Notes under the pieces: model-generated | Told to the model about the DNA's origin: nothing | Databases searched by the model: none | What the model saw: only the letters and a program-made list of their open reading frames with translations | Position numbers and translations under genes: made by a program | Origin: Rusavskia elegans | Taxonomy: Eukaryota; Ascomycota; Lecanoromycetes; Teloschistales; Teloschistaceae | Length of the DNA stretch: 64,000 nt | Reading direction: 5' to 3' | Assembly: GCA_011316305.1 (NCBI GenBank) | Contig: SAUG01000160.1 | Span: forward strand, 42,761-106,760 | Part shown: positions 11,281-24,430 of the stretch, one piece after another | Position numbering within the stretch: position 1 is the stretch's first letter | Layout: every line of letters starts with the position of its first letter

Positions 11281-14200
11281 TGTAACGTTCCTATACGTCA
11301 AAGGGCGTTACGTTCGAATTTAACTACAGCCGTAGGCGTAGTCCGAGCTACTAAATAGTAAAGGAGTCCTAGTATAAATTATTATAACTAATCCCGCGTA
11401 GCCGCGAAGATATAGTTATAATATTATAAAGCGTCTATATTATATAGGTAATTAAAAAAAGAATAGTAAAAACGTATTTAATAATTATATTAACGACTAA
11501 TAAATAAAGTTATCTAATAGAAATAAGAAGCGATATATATAATAAAAGTAGCCGATAGTATTAATAAATAGCTATCTACTAAAAGCCTCTATATAGAGGT
11601 CGGCTATAGCGGCTATAGGCGGCTATAGTTAATTAGGCTCGTTTATATAACTAATCTTCTAGTATATTTCTATAGAATTATTGATATAATATAGTTCCTT
11701 CTATATCGCTTCGTACCTAATTCTTCTATTTACGGGGTTTTTAAAGTCTAACCTTTCTTTACCTTCTTTTTTTTCTTCTTTAATATTGTTATTATATTTT
11801 CTCGAAAAGGTAATTATTTAAAATCTTTCTATCGAATTTTATTAAAAGGTATTATTATATCTTACTTCTATAGTCTTTATACCCGTAATCTTTTAAAAGA
11901 ATATAAAGTCGAAGTAGATAATAATATATATAGCAAGTATACTCGGGCCTAGAAGTTTTATAATCTCTTAATTTCTAATAGAATTTATATTATCTACTTT
12001 TTTCTTATATATATTTCCCTTTTATTAATATATCTAGAGAAACGTTTTAAAAATGAAAAGAATAAACTTCGTTCGGATATTAGAAATATCTTTAATAAAT
12101 ATATCGAAGTATAATATTATATCGAATCTTTTTTAGATTCCGAAAAGGAAATCTATAATTAGTATTTTAATTAAAAATCGGATCTCCGCCGTCTTTTTAA
12201 AAAATAAAAGCGATTTATTACTTATTATCGCGTTTTAAATAAATATAAAAGTAATTTTAATATTTAGGAATAATATATCCTATCTCGTTTTAATAAATTT
12301 AATAATCTCGTTATATTCTATTCTTTTATTAGTTTTATACTAGCCGTATAAAAGATATCTATTAAATCTATTCCCGGTTTTAATTCGGATAATTTAGATC
12401 GGTTTCTAAAAGGGTTCGATTTTTTTCTACTTTCGGAAACGACGGGCGTATAAAAAGATATCTAGTTAAAGATTTTCTTATATCTTTTTATTAGTTTTAA
12501 ATTATATATCGATATTATAAGTTATATCTAGGTTTTCTAATATCTCCGCTAGTTTTTATTTTTTAGCGACTATCTCGTCCTATAATAATAAAGTTAGAAA
12601 CTATTTATCTTTTAGTTATACGCTAAATATAAGGTCTAGATTTTTTTTTTTTAGATATTTTTCTAGTTCGGGCGTAGAATTATATTCGACTCTTTCTATT
12701 TATTTAATAATACTTTTATAGTTTTTCTTAATATCTTCTATCTATAATTCCTAGATTATTTTCTAGATTTTATTATATTTTAACGCTAATTATAAAAGTA
12801 GATAGTAGTATTCTTTCTAGATCTTTATTTTCTATACCTCGCCCCCTTTATTAAAGAGGTTATTCGTTTTCTTAATTTAGTCGTAATCCGTATTTAATAT
12901 AATATCTAATTTTCTATATAGAAGATTTTTATATATAAAAAGATATATTATTTATAGTTCTATCTTTCTTCCGATTATATTCTTTTACGTCGATATTCCG
13001 AAAATAGATTTTTTTCTACTCCTAGACTGGCCGTTTCGGGTCGGGTTCCCGTCGAATCGTCGGGTATCCGACCCGATCTTGGCAACCCGACCCGGACCCG
13101 ACCCGATTATTTAATATATTTAATATATTATTATTTTAATTTTTCAATAAAGGTAATATATCGAGGTAATATATTTAGTTTTACTACGGACTCTCTAGCT
13201 AGCGTAGTTAATTAATTAGAATTTTTTTAGTAAATTCGTATAAAAGTTATACTAGCTTTATACTTTTATACTAAGGCTTGGCGTTTTTTCGGGTCGGGTC
13301 GGGTTAGCTAACCCGGGTTCGAAACCCGGCCGGGTCGGGTTACGTTTTCGTCTAATCCGATTCGAGTCGGGTCGGGTTAGCTAACCCGGATTCGAAACCC
13401 GATCCGACGGCCAGTCTATCTACTCGTTTCTAAATATAATATACAATCGATTATTTTCGATTATCGTAAAGTTTAAAACTCCGATAAATCTATTTTTTAT
13501 TTTAATTTCTATTTCTATAATTCTATTTTTTTATTATAGGAGTATTTAGAAATATCTATAGATTTATCTATATAGTCCCTTTATAATTCTATTTTCTTTT
13601 TCTCTATTTATTAGAGCTATAGTTTTTTAACCTCTAATTTTAATCTTAAGCGCTACTATAAGAGATTTTTCGGTTTTATACGGCTTAAATTCTAATATTA
13701 GTTTCTATTTTACTCTTTTTAGTTCTATAGGATACTATCCTATCTCTTCTTTATCCGATAGATAGATAAAGTAATTATTATTATAGCAGGCTATCTAACT
13801 TTTAATTATATATTTTCTAGCTTTTTTTCCGGGTAATTCTTCCGTTACTTTAAACTAGTATTTAATTACCTCTATTACCTCTTTAGTTAGGTAATTTCTT
13901 TTAAAATATCCTATTTTTCTATATAAATAGTAAACTTTAGTCTATAATTCTTTATTTTCGGTAGTATTAAATTCTATTAGGCTTCCTTTAGATTATCTTT
14001 TAGTAGATTCTATTTTATTAAATATTTATTTATCTAGGTATATTTTATACTATCTAGTATCGATCCTAGTCGCTATTTAAATAAAAGATACTAGCGAATC
14101 TAGTTCTTTAATTATTTCTATAGCTTTTAAAGCTAAGTTTTCCTAATCGGTTTTATATACTAATATTCTAAACTAAATAGTATCGGTAGCTATCGATATC

Positions 14201-15003
14201 TACTATTTTAGAATTATTAATTTCCTTTCTATTATTCTATTTTTATTAATATTTCCGAAAATTTTTTTTATATCTATAATTAGATTACCGAAGATATAGA
14301 AGATTTATAATATTTTATTTTCCCTTTAACTTTCCGGATTATTAAAATAGTCTTCTATATAGAGCTATATCTAGTTAAAAGCTACTCTTCCTAGATATAA
14401 TATTATAAATAAAACTTTAATCGCTTTATTTAGAAACTAGTTTATATATAATACGAAGTAGATATTTATTTAGGTAAACTAAAGTTTTAAGAATCTTTTA
14501 TTTCCTTTATAGATACTAGGCGTAGCTATTCTAATAGTATCGCTTCGATTTATAGAGTAGGATAACGAAACTAATATAGTAAGTTATTAAAATATAATAT
14601 CTCTATATATTAAAGGACGTTATATTCGAGTTTAACTATAACTATAGGCGTAGTCCGAGCTACTAAATAGTAAGGAAGTTCTAATATAAATTATTATAAC
14701 TAATTTCGTATAGCCGCGAAGGTACGGTTATAATATTATAAAGCGTCTATATTATATAGATAATTAAAAAAAGAATAGTAGAAATATATTTAATAATTAT
14801 ATTAACGACTAATAAAAGAAGCTATCTAATAGGAGAAAAAAGCGATATATATAGTAAAAGTAGCCGATAGTACCGATAGATAGCTATCTACTAAAAGCTT
14901 TTATATAAAGGTCGGCTATAGCAGCTATAGGCGGCTATAGTTAATTAGGCTCGCTTATATAGCCAATCTTCTAGTATACCTCTGTGGAGTCGTGGACGTA
15001 ACA
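11281..15003 (-). mobile_element. Element D: complete Ty3/gypsy-type element with LTRs and target duplication
   Basis: LTRs are 11281-11691 and 14593-15003 (411 bp each); on the plus strand they run from TGTAACG to CGTAACA. The 5-bp duplication GCTTT sits at 11276-11280 and 15004-15008. The sense strand is minus, as in A and F. The internal part matches A and F, with gag-like sequence at its right end, and is interrupted by M6 (13025-13416). Without M6 the element is about 3.33 kb. All frames are destroyed by RIP. No reverse transcriptase is present. Confidence 0.8.
13025..13416. mobile_element. M6: TIR element nested in element D
   Basis: Starts GACTGGCCGTTTCGGG and ends CCGACGGCCAGTC, TA on both sides. 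About 392 bp. It keeps the best-preserved tandem CGGGTC arrays in the window (near 13040-13110 and 13295-13395), so it is probably one of the younger or less RIP-hit copies. It is absent at this site in A and F. Confidence 0.65.
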
Positions 15004-15156
15004 GCTTTACCCGGTCGATTAAATTAAAAGGAAATAAAGAAGTCGGATAACGCGTTTTAAAGGCGATAAAAAAGAGATTTTTATCGAAATTAAAATAGGT
15101 TACTTTGGCTATAATAAAATAGTCGACGTTATCGAAAAAAGATATAGTTATTACTA

Positions 15157-15596
15157 GATTGGCCGTCGGCTCGGATTTCGAACCCGGATTAACTAATCCG
15201 ATTCGATTCGAATCAAATTAGATTAAAATATAATCCGACCCGACCGGATTTCGAATTTTAAATTATAATCCGATCCGATTTACTAAAATTAGATTTCAGC
15301 GCTAAACTCTAATATAAAAGTATAAAGCTAGTATAACTTTTGAATAAATTTATTAAAAAAATTCTAATTAATTAACTATACTAGTTAAAAGATCTATAGT
15401 AAAACTAAATATATTATTTAGATATATTATCTTTATTTAATTACTAAATTAAAAATAATTTAAATATATTATATAATCGAGTCAGTTTCGGATCGGATTA
15501 CTAAATAATCTAACTCGGGTCGGATTCGGATCGAATTATTAAAATTAGATCGGATACCCGACGGTTCGATAGAAATCCGGCCCGAATCGGCCAGTC
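15157..15596. mobile_element. M7: TIR element (about 440 bp), opposite orientation
   Basis: Starts GATTGGCCGTCGG and ends ATCGGCCAGTC with TA flanks. Relative to M1, M3, M5 and M6 the arms are swapped, so it is inverted. It lies just left of the Mutator-like relic. Confidence 0.6.
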
Positions 15597-18505
15597 TAGT
15601 TATTACGGATAATAAAAATTACTATTGTCTAATTTAACTTTGGTATAGCTATTAAAGAAATATATACGTACGTAAAAGATTTCAGACTTATATTACTAGT
15701 AAAAGAAAAAAAAGCGATAACTATAAAATTTATTTATCTATAAAAACTTCTATATTGGTTGAATTGTCGGTAAAAAGATATATAATATTACTAAATAAAT
15801 ATAAATTTCAGTTCTAAAAAACTATTATTTACGTTAATTAAATTAAAATATAAATTCTACTATCGTATATTCGATACTGTTATACTAACGTTCAATTTAT
15901 TTACCTCGAACCATTGGTTTGCCGAGCACTAAAACCAAAACGAATTAATTAAATAACTATCTATTCGCCGCCTTTAGTAAAATATCCGACGAAAGATAGA
16001 ATTTTAAAATTAAATATAAATGCTATTTCTATTCTAGTTTCTTTACAATAGATTTAAAAGGCGTTCGTAAAACGACAATAATCGAAGAAATTAAAACGAA
16101 ACTTTAAACCGATACTAAATCCGATATAAAGTTAGATCAATTATTTTCTACTTTTAGAATTTGAATAAAATATAAAGGAAAAGATTTTATAGTTATTTTA
16201 AAAGATATTAAAAACGAGCGAGCGATTTTTCGCTATATAAACATTAATTCTAATAAAGTTATATAGGCGATCTTTAATAATTCTACTATCGATAGCAATA
16301 AAACCGTCTACTAATTTAATAGAAAAAGCCGAATTATCTATTTATTTTTTACTATATATTAGATAATTAATGTAGTAAAAAAAAACTAGAAGGTTTCTTT
16401 AATAGATACTATTTAAAAGAAAGATAAATACGGTCTATCTTTGTTTATAATTACGAAATTAATCTATGTATATACTATTCCATTCGTTAGATACGTATTC
16501 ATTTTTAACGAGATCTTAGAAGATTTTAAATACGTTATAAAAATCTTTAAAAAACTTTTTCGCGAAAATAATATTTCTAACCTTTAGATTATTATTATTA
16601 ATATTGAAGTAGCGTTTATAGACGTTATAGGGATTATTTTTCTAGATATTATCTAGCTACTCTATAAATTTTATATAAAGAGAAACGTTTATAGATACGC
16701 GAGATAGCTTCTAAATAGAAATAATCCTAAATAGTAGATCGAGAAAATATAGACGTAGACGCAGACGCTATAGAGAATATAGAAAATATAGAAAAATGAA
16801 AAAAAAAACGAAGAGAAAGATACCGAAGAAGTAGATAAAATAATAATATTATTAAAAAGAAAACTCGTATATATAAAAAGTATATAAAATATTTCGAAGA
16901 CTTTTAGAAAAGAGTAACCGACGCTATTATAGTAGGGATATACGAGATAATCTAAATTCGGATGTTTTTAAAACAATATATAATTGTAGACCAGGCGAAA
17001 GATATATTATAGAACTAACTTATATCTAAGAAATCTTAGGGTATAGCCTAGTAATAAATGAAGGAAGAAAGCGGGAAAAAATCGAGATTCGATACGCTAG
17101 CGACGCTGTAGCGACTAGGCGGCGAGTCACGTTTCTATACGTTCCAATTATATTTCTAAAATCTATATGACGCGTTTGGCGTTCACAATTAAATAGGAAT
17201 TTAGAAACTTCGATAGATTTTTCGAATTAATCAAATATATAGAAGATATATAGATTTCTAAATTTAAATAGATTTTTTTTAAATACTATACGATTATTTG
17301 CTAGTACTAAAATACTAGAACAATAAACTATATTAAAAGAAATCATTAGAAATTAAAAAAACGTTTTATATTATTTTGGAACGATTTAAAAACTATTATA
17401 TAGAAGATTATAAGTTTACTATTCGATTAGATAACGATAAATCATTAGTAAAAAGATACCGCGATAATAAATACGAAATTCTATTATTTTATCTCTTTTC
17501 TTTAATATTTCCTTAAACAAGATCTTGCTATACGCTATACGAAAGCTATATAGATAGTAGCTATTAGTAAAATACTATTATAGAAGTATAAAAAAGCTAG
17601 AAAAGTACTAGCGGATTTTTATAAAAACGTTAGATTTCTTTTATTACTACTAGATTAATAGAAAAGTTAATCGACGAAAGAGAAATCTAGGAGTACTAGT
17701 ATTTTATAGAGACGATATTTATTACTATTAGTTGTTTCAGCCGGTATTAATCTCATATAGATAAATCTAGAGCAACGAAGAAAATAATAATAATAAAATT
17801 TCTTTCTATTTATCCTCGGGTCTACTCGCTAATTATCTATGGTTTTAATTAAATTTTTTTATAAGATCTCTAGCTTCTATTTCTATTTCCCGAAGTCTAT
17901 TTCCATTATACGAGCTTGCTATTAAATAGAAAAAAAAAAGATCTAAAGAATCGATTAATAAACGTAGATAGCGAGTATATAACTATAGTACTATAAAGAA
18001 TCTATTTTATAAAAAGACTATAGAAAAAAACTTCTAGCGCTAGCTCGTAGCTAGAAGTAAAACGCTAGTAGTAAATAGAAAAGCGAAAATATAGGCTAAA
18101 AAAAATACCACGGTAAAGAAAAAAAAAGAAATACCGGCGAAAAAGGCGTAGGCGACGATAGATACTATAGAAAAGAAAATAGAAAAAGCGATAGAAGCTA
18201 TAATTAAAAAGGCGAAGATACCGAAACGAAAAAACGTTTAAAGGTTAGAAAAAGATTTAAAAAGAAGAAGGCGGCGAAAGTAGCGAAAGTAGCAGCGACG
18301 ACTCCTTATATAAGTGGTTCTATTCTCTAATATAAATCTATTTTCTATATTTTCTAATAGTATTCTATTTTCTAGTAGTAACGCTAGCGCCGCCGTATAT
18401 TTAACGAAGATTCCGATAACTTTATTTAAAATTTAATCCTATTTTCGACTAGTAGCTTGATTTCTGCTAGTAGTACTATATAAAACTAGAATAACCTCTT
18501 TAGTA
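15597..18505 (+). mobile_element. Mutator-like (MULE) transposase relic and adjoining degraded DNA
   Basis: With stops ignored, about 16430-16760 on the plus strand reads like the MULE transposase core: an aromatic-rich stretch, then ISN..IIII(T/N)D-type and (L)LCKFHIKRNV-type segments in the expected order (the known family motif is VTDRE...LLCxWHxxKN). The rest is too degraded to assign. Lysine-rich sequence at 18060-18300 might be the C-terminus of another transposase. Terminal repeats were not found, so the limits are only the flanking elements M7 and M8. Confidence 0.45.
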
Positions 18506-18955
18506 AACTGGCCGTCGGATCGGGTTTCGAACTCGGGTTAACTAATCCGACTCGATCCGAATCGGATTAGAAAATTCTATAGTTCGATCCGAATCGAATC
18601 TCGGATCGGATTATATAATCTAATCCGATCTAACTAATCTACTAAAACTATATATCTTATATAATTCTAGTATAAAAATTATACGAATTATTTAAAAAAA
18701 ATCTAATTAATTAACTACGCTAGCTAGAAAGATTCTAGTAGGATTAAATATATTAATTTAATATATTATTTATAATAAAAATTTAAAATAATATATATAT
18801 AGATTTATTATATATATAGAAAGTTTCGTAAATATCCGGATTCGATCTAGATTTAATCCGGATCCGACCGTTTAGCGAGTCGAATCGGTTTAACCCGCTA
18901 AAATCGGGTCGGATTTTTAATAGTTCGATAGAAATCCGATCCGAAGTAGCTAGTC
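18506..18955. mobile_element. M8: TIR element (about 450 bp)
   Basis: Begins AACTGGCCGTCGGATCGGG (first G changed to A) and ends CCGAAGTAGCTAGTC, with TA on both sides. Same orientation as M7. Subterminal CGGGTC arrays are partly mutated. Confidence 0.55.
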
Positions 18956-19144
18956 TACTCTTTAAAATATTTCAGACTATAATCCCGAACTCGATAAAGA
19001 TTATTATAAATAGACGGCGTATAAAAACGTAGAAAAGAATATATAATTCGATAAACTCTAAAAAAAAATTTATAAAAAAGAAAACGATAGCGAAAAAGAC
19101 GATAGAAAAATCTATATAGCGTCTATAATAAATTAATATCTATC

Positions 19145-22100
19145 TGTTACGTTCACGACTCTATAGAGGTTCTCTAGAAAGATTAGTTAGGTAAACGAGT
19201 CTAATTATCTATAGCCGCCTATAGCCGCTATAGCCGCCTTTTCTAATAGGATTTTTAGTAGACGGCTATCTATTAGTCTATACGGCTACTTTTATTATAT
19301 ATATCGCTTATTATTTCTATAGATAGTTTCTTTTATTAGTTATTAATATAATTATTAAATACGTCTCTACTATTCTCTTCTTAATTACTTTATAATAAAG
19401 ATACCTTATAATATTATAACCGTACTTCTATAGCTATATAGAATTAGTTATAATAATATCTACTAGGATTCCCTTATTATTTAGTAATTCGAATTATATA
19501 TATAGCTATAGCTAGACTTAAATATAACGTTTTCTAATATATAAAGATATTATATTTTAATAATTTATTATATTAATTTATTATTCCGACCTATAGATCG
19601 AAGTAATACTATTAATATAGTAATACTAAATATCTATAAAGGAGATAAAAGATCTTTAAAACTATAGGTTATTTAAATAAATATCTACTTCGTATTATAT
19701 ATAAACCAGTTTCTAAATAAAATAGTTAAAATTCTATTTATAATATTATATCTCGAAAAGGCTACTTTTAATTAGATATAGCTCTAAATAGAAGATTATC
19801 TTAATAATCCGGAAGAATAAAAAGAAGATAAAATATTATAGATTTTTTATACTTTCGGTAATCTTATTATAGCTATAAAAAAAGCTTTTAGAAATAATAA
19901 TAAAGATAAAGTAATAGGTAGAAAACTAATAGTTCTAAAATAGTAGAAATCGATAGCTATCTATTATATTTAATTTAAAATAATAGTTTATAAAATAGAC
20001 TAAGAAGACTCAGTTTTAAAAACCTATTTCTATAAAAGATTCTAGATAAAAGTTAAAAAAGCTATAATAGTAATCGAAAAACTAGATTTATTAATAAATT
20101 TTATCGAATTTATAATAAAGATTAATATTAGGTAGTATAAAATATACTTAAATAAATAGGCGCTTAATAAAATAGAATCTATTAAAAGAAAGCCTAAAGA
20201 AAACCTAATAGAATTTAATACTACCGAAACTAGAAAATTAGAAACTAAAATTTATTATTAATATATAAAAATAGGATATTTTAAAAAAAATTATTTAATT
20301 AAAGAAGTAATTAAAGTAACTAAATATTTTTTAAAAAAATAGAAAAATTATTTAATAAATATATAGTAAAAAGCTAGTTAGCCTATTATAATAATATTTA
20401 CTCTATCTATCTATCGGATAAAAAAGGAATAGGATATTATTTTAAAAAACTAAAGAAAGTATTAAAAATAAAGCCGATAATCGATTTTAAATTATATAAA
20501 ATTAAAAAATCCTTTATAGTAGCGCTTAAAATTAAAATCGGAAGTTAATAAATAATAGCTCTCGTAAATAGAAAAGAAAATAATAAAGTTATAAAAGGAT
20601 ACTATAATAAAATTAAAAGATATTTCTATAGATAAATAATAAATAATAATAGAATCCTCGATATTAAAATTAAAATAAAATATAGATTAATCGGAATAAA
20701 AAGTTTTACTATAATCGAAAATTAAAAAAGTTATATTATTTTAGAAAACGAATAAAAAGAATCGATTTTAAAAAAAATTAATAGAAAAAAAATACTATCG
20801 GTAAAAAAATAGAACTATAAATAATATATTTTCTAGTATATAAAAATCTTTTATATAAAAAATTAGATTTTATTTTAATAATAAATTATAAAGAGATTAA
20901 AGACTTAGATAAAAAATTTAAAGAAAGCGGAAAAATTTAAGAAATAAAAATTTAAAAAAAAAATACTATTACTTCTTTTAATAATTTACTAAGAAGTATA
21001 ATAAAAATAGAAAATTAATATAATAGCTTTAGATAAATTATATTAAAAAGATATACTAGAGTATAATTAAAGCTATAGATAAAATTAAATACTATAAATA
21101 AAACTTAATAGACTAGAATAAAGAAATATAGGATCTAATATTTAATATTTAATCTAAAAATAAAGATTTCAATTAGTATCCGTCTTTATTATTATAGGAC
21201 GAAATAGTTACTAAGGAATAAAATTTAATAAAACTATTAAAAGAACCGGAAATAATTTATAATATAGATATATAATCCGGAATATATAAAGATAATAGTA
21301 AAAAAACCTTTTACTAGATTTTTTTTTAGAATCCTATATTTTCTATAGGTTAAAAGAAATTAAAATCTTTTAAAATTTAATCTAGATTATCCGAACTAAA
21401 CCTAGATATTATTTTAATAGACGCTTTTTATACGGTTAGTATAAAACTAACAGAAGAGTAAAATATAATTAGATTATTATATTTATTTAACTAAAAAAGT
21501 ACGCGTTATTTCTAAATAATAAAATTATTTTTATATTTATCTAAAGCGCGATAATAGATAATAAAATACTTTTATTTACTAAAAAGTCGGCGAAAATCTA
21601 ATTCCTAAACTAAATATTTATTATAAATTTCCTTTTTAGAATTAAAAAAAGATTTAATATAATAGCGAGCCTCGGAATATTTATTAAAAATATCTATAAT
21701 ATTAGAATAAAGTTTTTTTTTTTATTTTTAAAATATTTTCCTATAAAAGTTAGTAGAAATAAAGAAATAAAAGAAATAATATATAGATAGTATTAGATAT
21801 TAAAAGATTATATAATCTCTAAATCCGAATATATTTACTATAAATATTACTACTAACCTCGACTTTATATTTTTTTAAAGGATTATAGATATATAGAAAA
21901 AATAGAAAAGATATTATAATTTTTTTTAACTAGATATAATAAAAAGATTTTAGTCGATTTTTTCTTTAAAAATATATAATAAAGATATTAATAAAAGAAA
22001 GAAAGAAAAAAGAAAAGAAAACTTTTTTTATATTCTATAGACGGTTTTTATACTAGATAAGAAATAATATAAAAGGGGCCGTATTATATCTATAACTCTA

Positions 22101-22491
22101 TAGAAGTTCTTTAAAAGGATTAGTTAGATAAGTAAACCTAATTATCTATAGTTACCTATAGCCGCTATAGCTACCCTTTTTAATAGAATTTTTAGTAGAT
22201 AGCTATCTATTAGTCTATATAGCTACTTTTACTATATATATCGCTTATTATTTCTATAGATAGTTTTTCTCGTTAGTTATTAATATAATTATTAAATATA
22301 TCTCTATTATTCTCTTTTTAATTATCTTATAATAAAAATATCTTATAATATTATAACCGTACCTCTACGGCTATATAGAATTAATTATAATAATCTATAT
22401 TAGAAATCTTTTACTATTTAGTAGTTCGGACTATATCTACGGCTATAGCTAGGTTTAAACGCAACGCCCTCTAATATACAGGGACGTTATA
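19145..22491 (+). mobile_element. Element F: complete Ty3/gypsy-type element with gag and an unassigned second ORF
   Basis: LTRs are 19145-19554 and 22082-22491 (410 bp each), and the 5-bp duplication CTATC flanks both ends (19140-19144 and 22492-22496). The element is 3347 bp. About 19600-20350 translates, stops ignored, to fungal gypsy gag: a capsid-type region with an LNNPEE-like segment followed by a zinc-knuckle remnant near 20250 (CYNCGKLGHF-like, cysteines mutated). From about 20500 to 21990 a second coding-like stretch follows that I do not recognise; it is not the reverse transcriptase or integrase seen in element C. CAG-to-TAG changes are everywhere. Confidence 0.8.
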
Positions 22492-22496
22492 CTATC

Positions 22497-22992
22497 AGCG
22501 ATTTTCTTTTTCGGTTTCTAGTATTTCAAGCTGATAAATCCGATAAAATCGTAAATTTTTAAACCGATTTAACGACTTGTTTACAGTTGTAAATCCGTCT
22601 GATCGATTCTATAGATATTTAAAACCGTATAGTTAGTTTTTAAGAAATAAAAATATAGAATAGATAAAATTAGTAGATTTATAAAACGTTAAATCCTACG
22701 TAATCTATTAGGCGAAAATTTATTCTAGTAAAATAATCGATTTAGTTCGAAAAATTTAGTCTAGAAAAGACAAACGTAAATCTAGCGTAAATAATAAACT
22801 ATCCGAATATTCTATATTAGCGTCGAGAGCTAAATTTTAAAAAGTTTTAATTTAAAATTAATTTTTAATTAAATTTTATTCTTTTTTAGATTTAATAGAT
22901 TTAGTAGATTTAGATGGATTTACGTCGACTTTAAATATTTATAGCTGCTTTCGTTCAAAACTGCGTTGGTAAAAATTATAAAATCGAAATTA
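22497..22992. other. AT-rich sequence between F and M9, no gene
   Basis: This continues, across element F, the sequence that ends at 19144, so F landed in it. It is RIP-like with scattered surviving TG. No open frame of note and no family was recognised. Confidence 0.4.
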
Positions 22993-23552
22993 GACTGGCT
23001 ATTCGAATCGGATTATAGATTTAAAATTATAATCCGACCCGACTTTCCAATCTATTTAGGCGAAGATTCAACTTGTACTAGTAATTCTAGCGCGTTAGCC
23101 ACGTTTATCGCGTTTTCGAATTTCGAACCCGGGTTAACTAATCCGATCCGATCCGAATCGGATTAGAAAATCCTATAATTCGACCCGAATTATATTTTAA
23201 ATCGGATTATATAATTAGATCTAATTAAAATAATCTATTAAATCTATATAACTTATATAACTCTAGTATAAAAAATATATAAATTATTTAAAAAAAATCT
23301 AATTAATTAACTACGCTAGCTAGAAAGACTCTAGTTAATTTAAATATATTAGTTTAATATATTATCTATAATAAATATTAAAATATAATATATATATAGA
23401 TTTATTATATATATAAAAAGTTTAATAGATATCCGAATTTAACCCGGATTTAATTCGGATCCGACCGTTTAGTAAGTCGAATCGGTTCGACCCGCTAAAA
23501 TCGGATCGGATTCCTAATAGTTTAACGGAAATCCGATTCGAAATAGCTAATC
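22993..23552. mobile_element. M9: TIR element remnants (one tiny copy plus one partial copy)
   Basis: 22993-23052 starts GACTGGCTATTCG and ends CTTTCCAATC with TA flanks: a 60-bp miniature made of the two arms only. About 23113-23552 resembles M7/M8 from the first subterminal array to the right end (ATAGCTAATC), but the outermost left end is missing. Confidence 0.45.
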
Positions 23553-23985
23553 TAACCAGTCTAATCGAAATCGAAATCGAAATCGCTAATAATTCTTTTT
23601 ATAAATAGAAAAAGATAGTAATATTTATATCGGAATTTTTCTTTTTATTTTCTTTTTTAGATAAATTCTAGACTGTTTTAATCGATCGCGTTTATCGGTA
23701 AAAGGCGCTAGAAAAATAAATACTACGTAACGAATAATTATTATATAATAGATAGTTTATAAAACAAGTTAATAAATAGTTTAAAAGTTTCGAAGATTAT
23801 AAAAAGATAGTAGAACTAAATAGTAGTAGCGATATAGAAATAAATAGCAATAGCGATTAACTTTACGTAATAATACTACGCGTAAACTAACTCGTTAGAT
23901 TTTGAAAATCTAAATAATTTAGAATTAAATACTTTTATTATTTAATAAATACGCTAATTAGAATTTAGATAAATAAAGTAAACTG
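23553..23985. other. AT-rich sequence up to the gene-island boundary
   Basis: Degraded low-GC DNA with no reading frame. Composition changes abruptly at about 23985, where CpA and TpG become normal. Confidence 0.4.
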
Positions 23986-24430
23986 GTATAATAGAGGGGG
24001 TCCAGGCGGAGCTCTATATGGAGTGGAGCTAACCCTATCTATAGTGGCACTCGGGGGTGGGTGCCGCGAGGGAAACCCTATTAGTATGCGCCTACAATTC
24101 TATCAAGTTGGAAGGCGACACTGGGACTGTCTGGGAGCCGCCTTCATTTGAATCTAATCGGTCACCCTTTGAAGGTGATTAACAATGCATCCTCCTTTAA
24201 GAATATGCTACGAGTGTGGTCGTGCATGTCGACAACATGATCGAAACCCGCAATATTTAACCAGGTCACCAGGCCGATCTTTCACGATATCAGCCGCAGT
24301 TCGTGGCGCAAACAAACAGCCTGCAGCTGTATCGATATACCGAACAGTATTCTATGGAATCGAATGCATAAAACCTAGGTCCTGACTTCTTGTCGGTCTT
24401 ACGAAATAAATGCCATTCGAAAGTACCCAA
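23986..24430. other. Transition to the gene island, no gene recognised
   Basis: GC-balanced sequence with G-rich stretches (about 23996-24075). Short frames are present, but none has recognisable domains or splice structure. Confidence 0.35.

Noticed and set aside
13025..13416. Repeated CGGGTC units as a possible CRISPR-like array
   Set aside because: Units are 6-8 bp, imperfect, without spacers, and lie at the ends of TIR elements in a eukaryotic genome.
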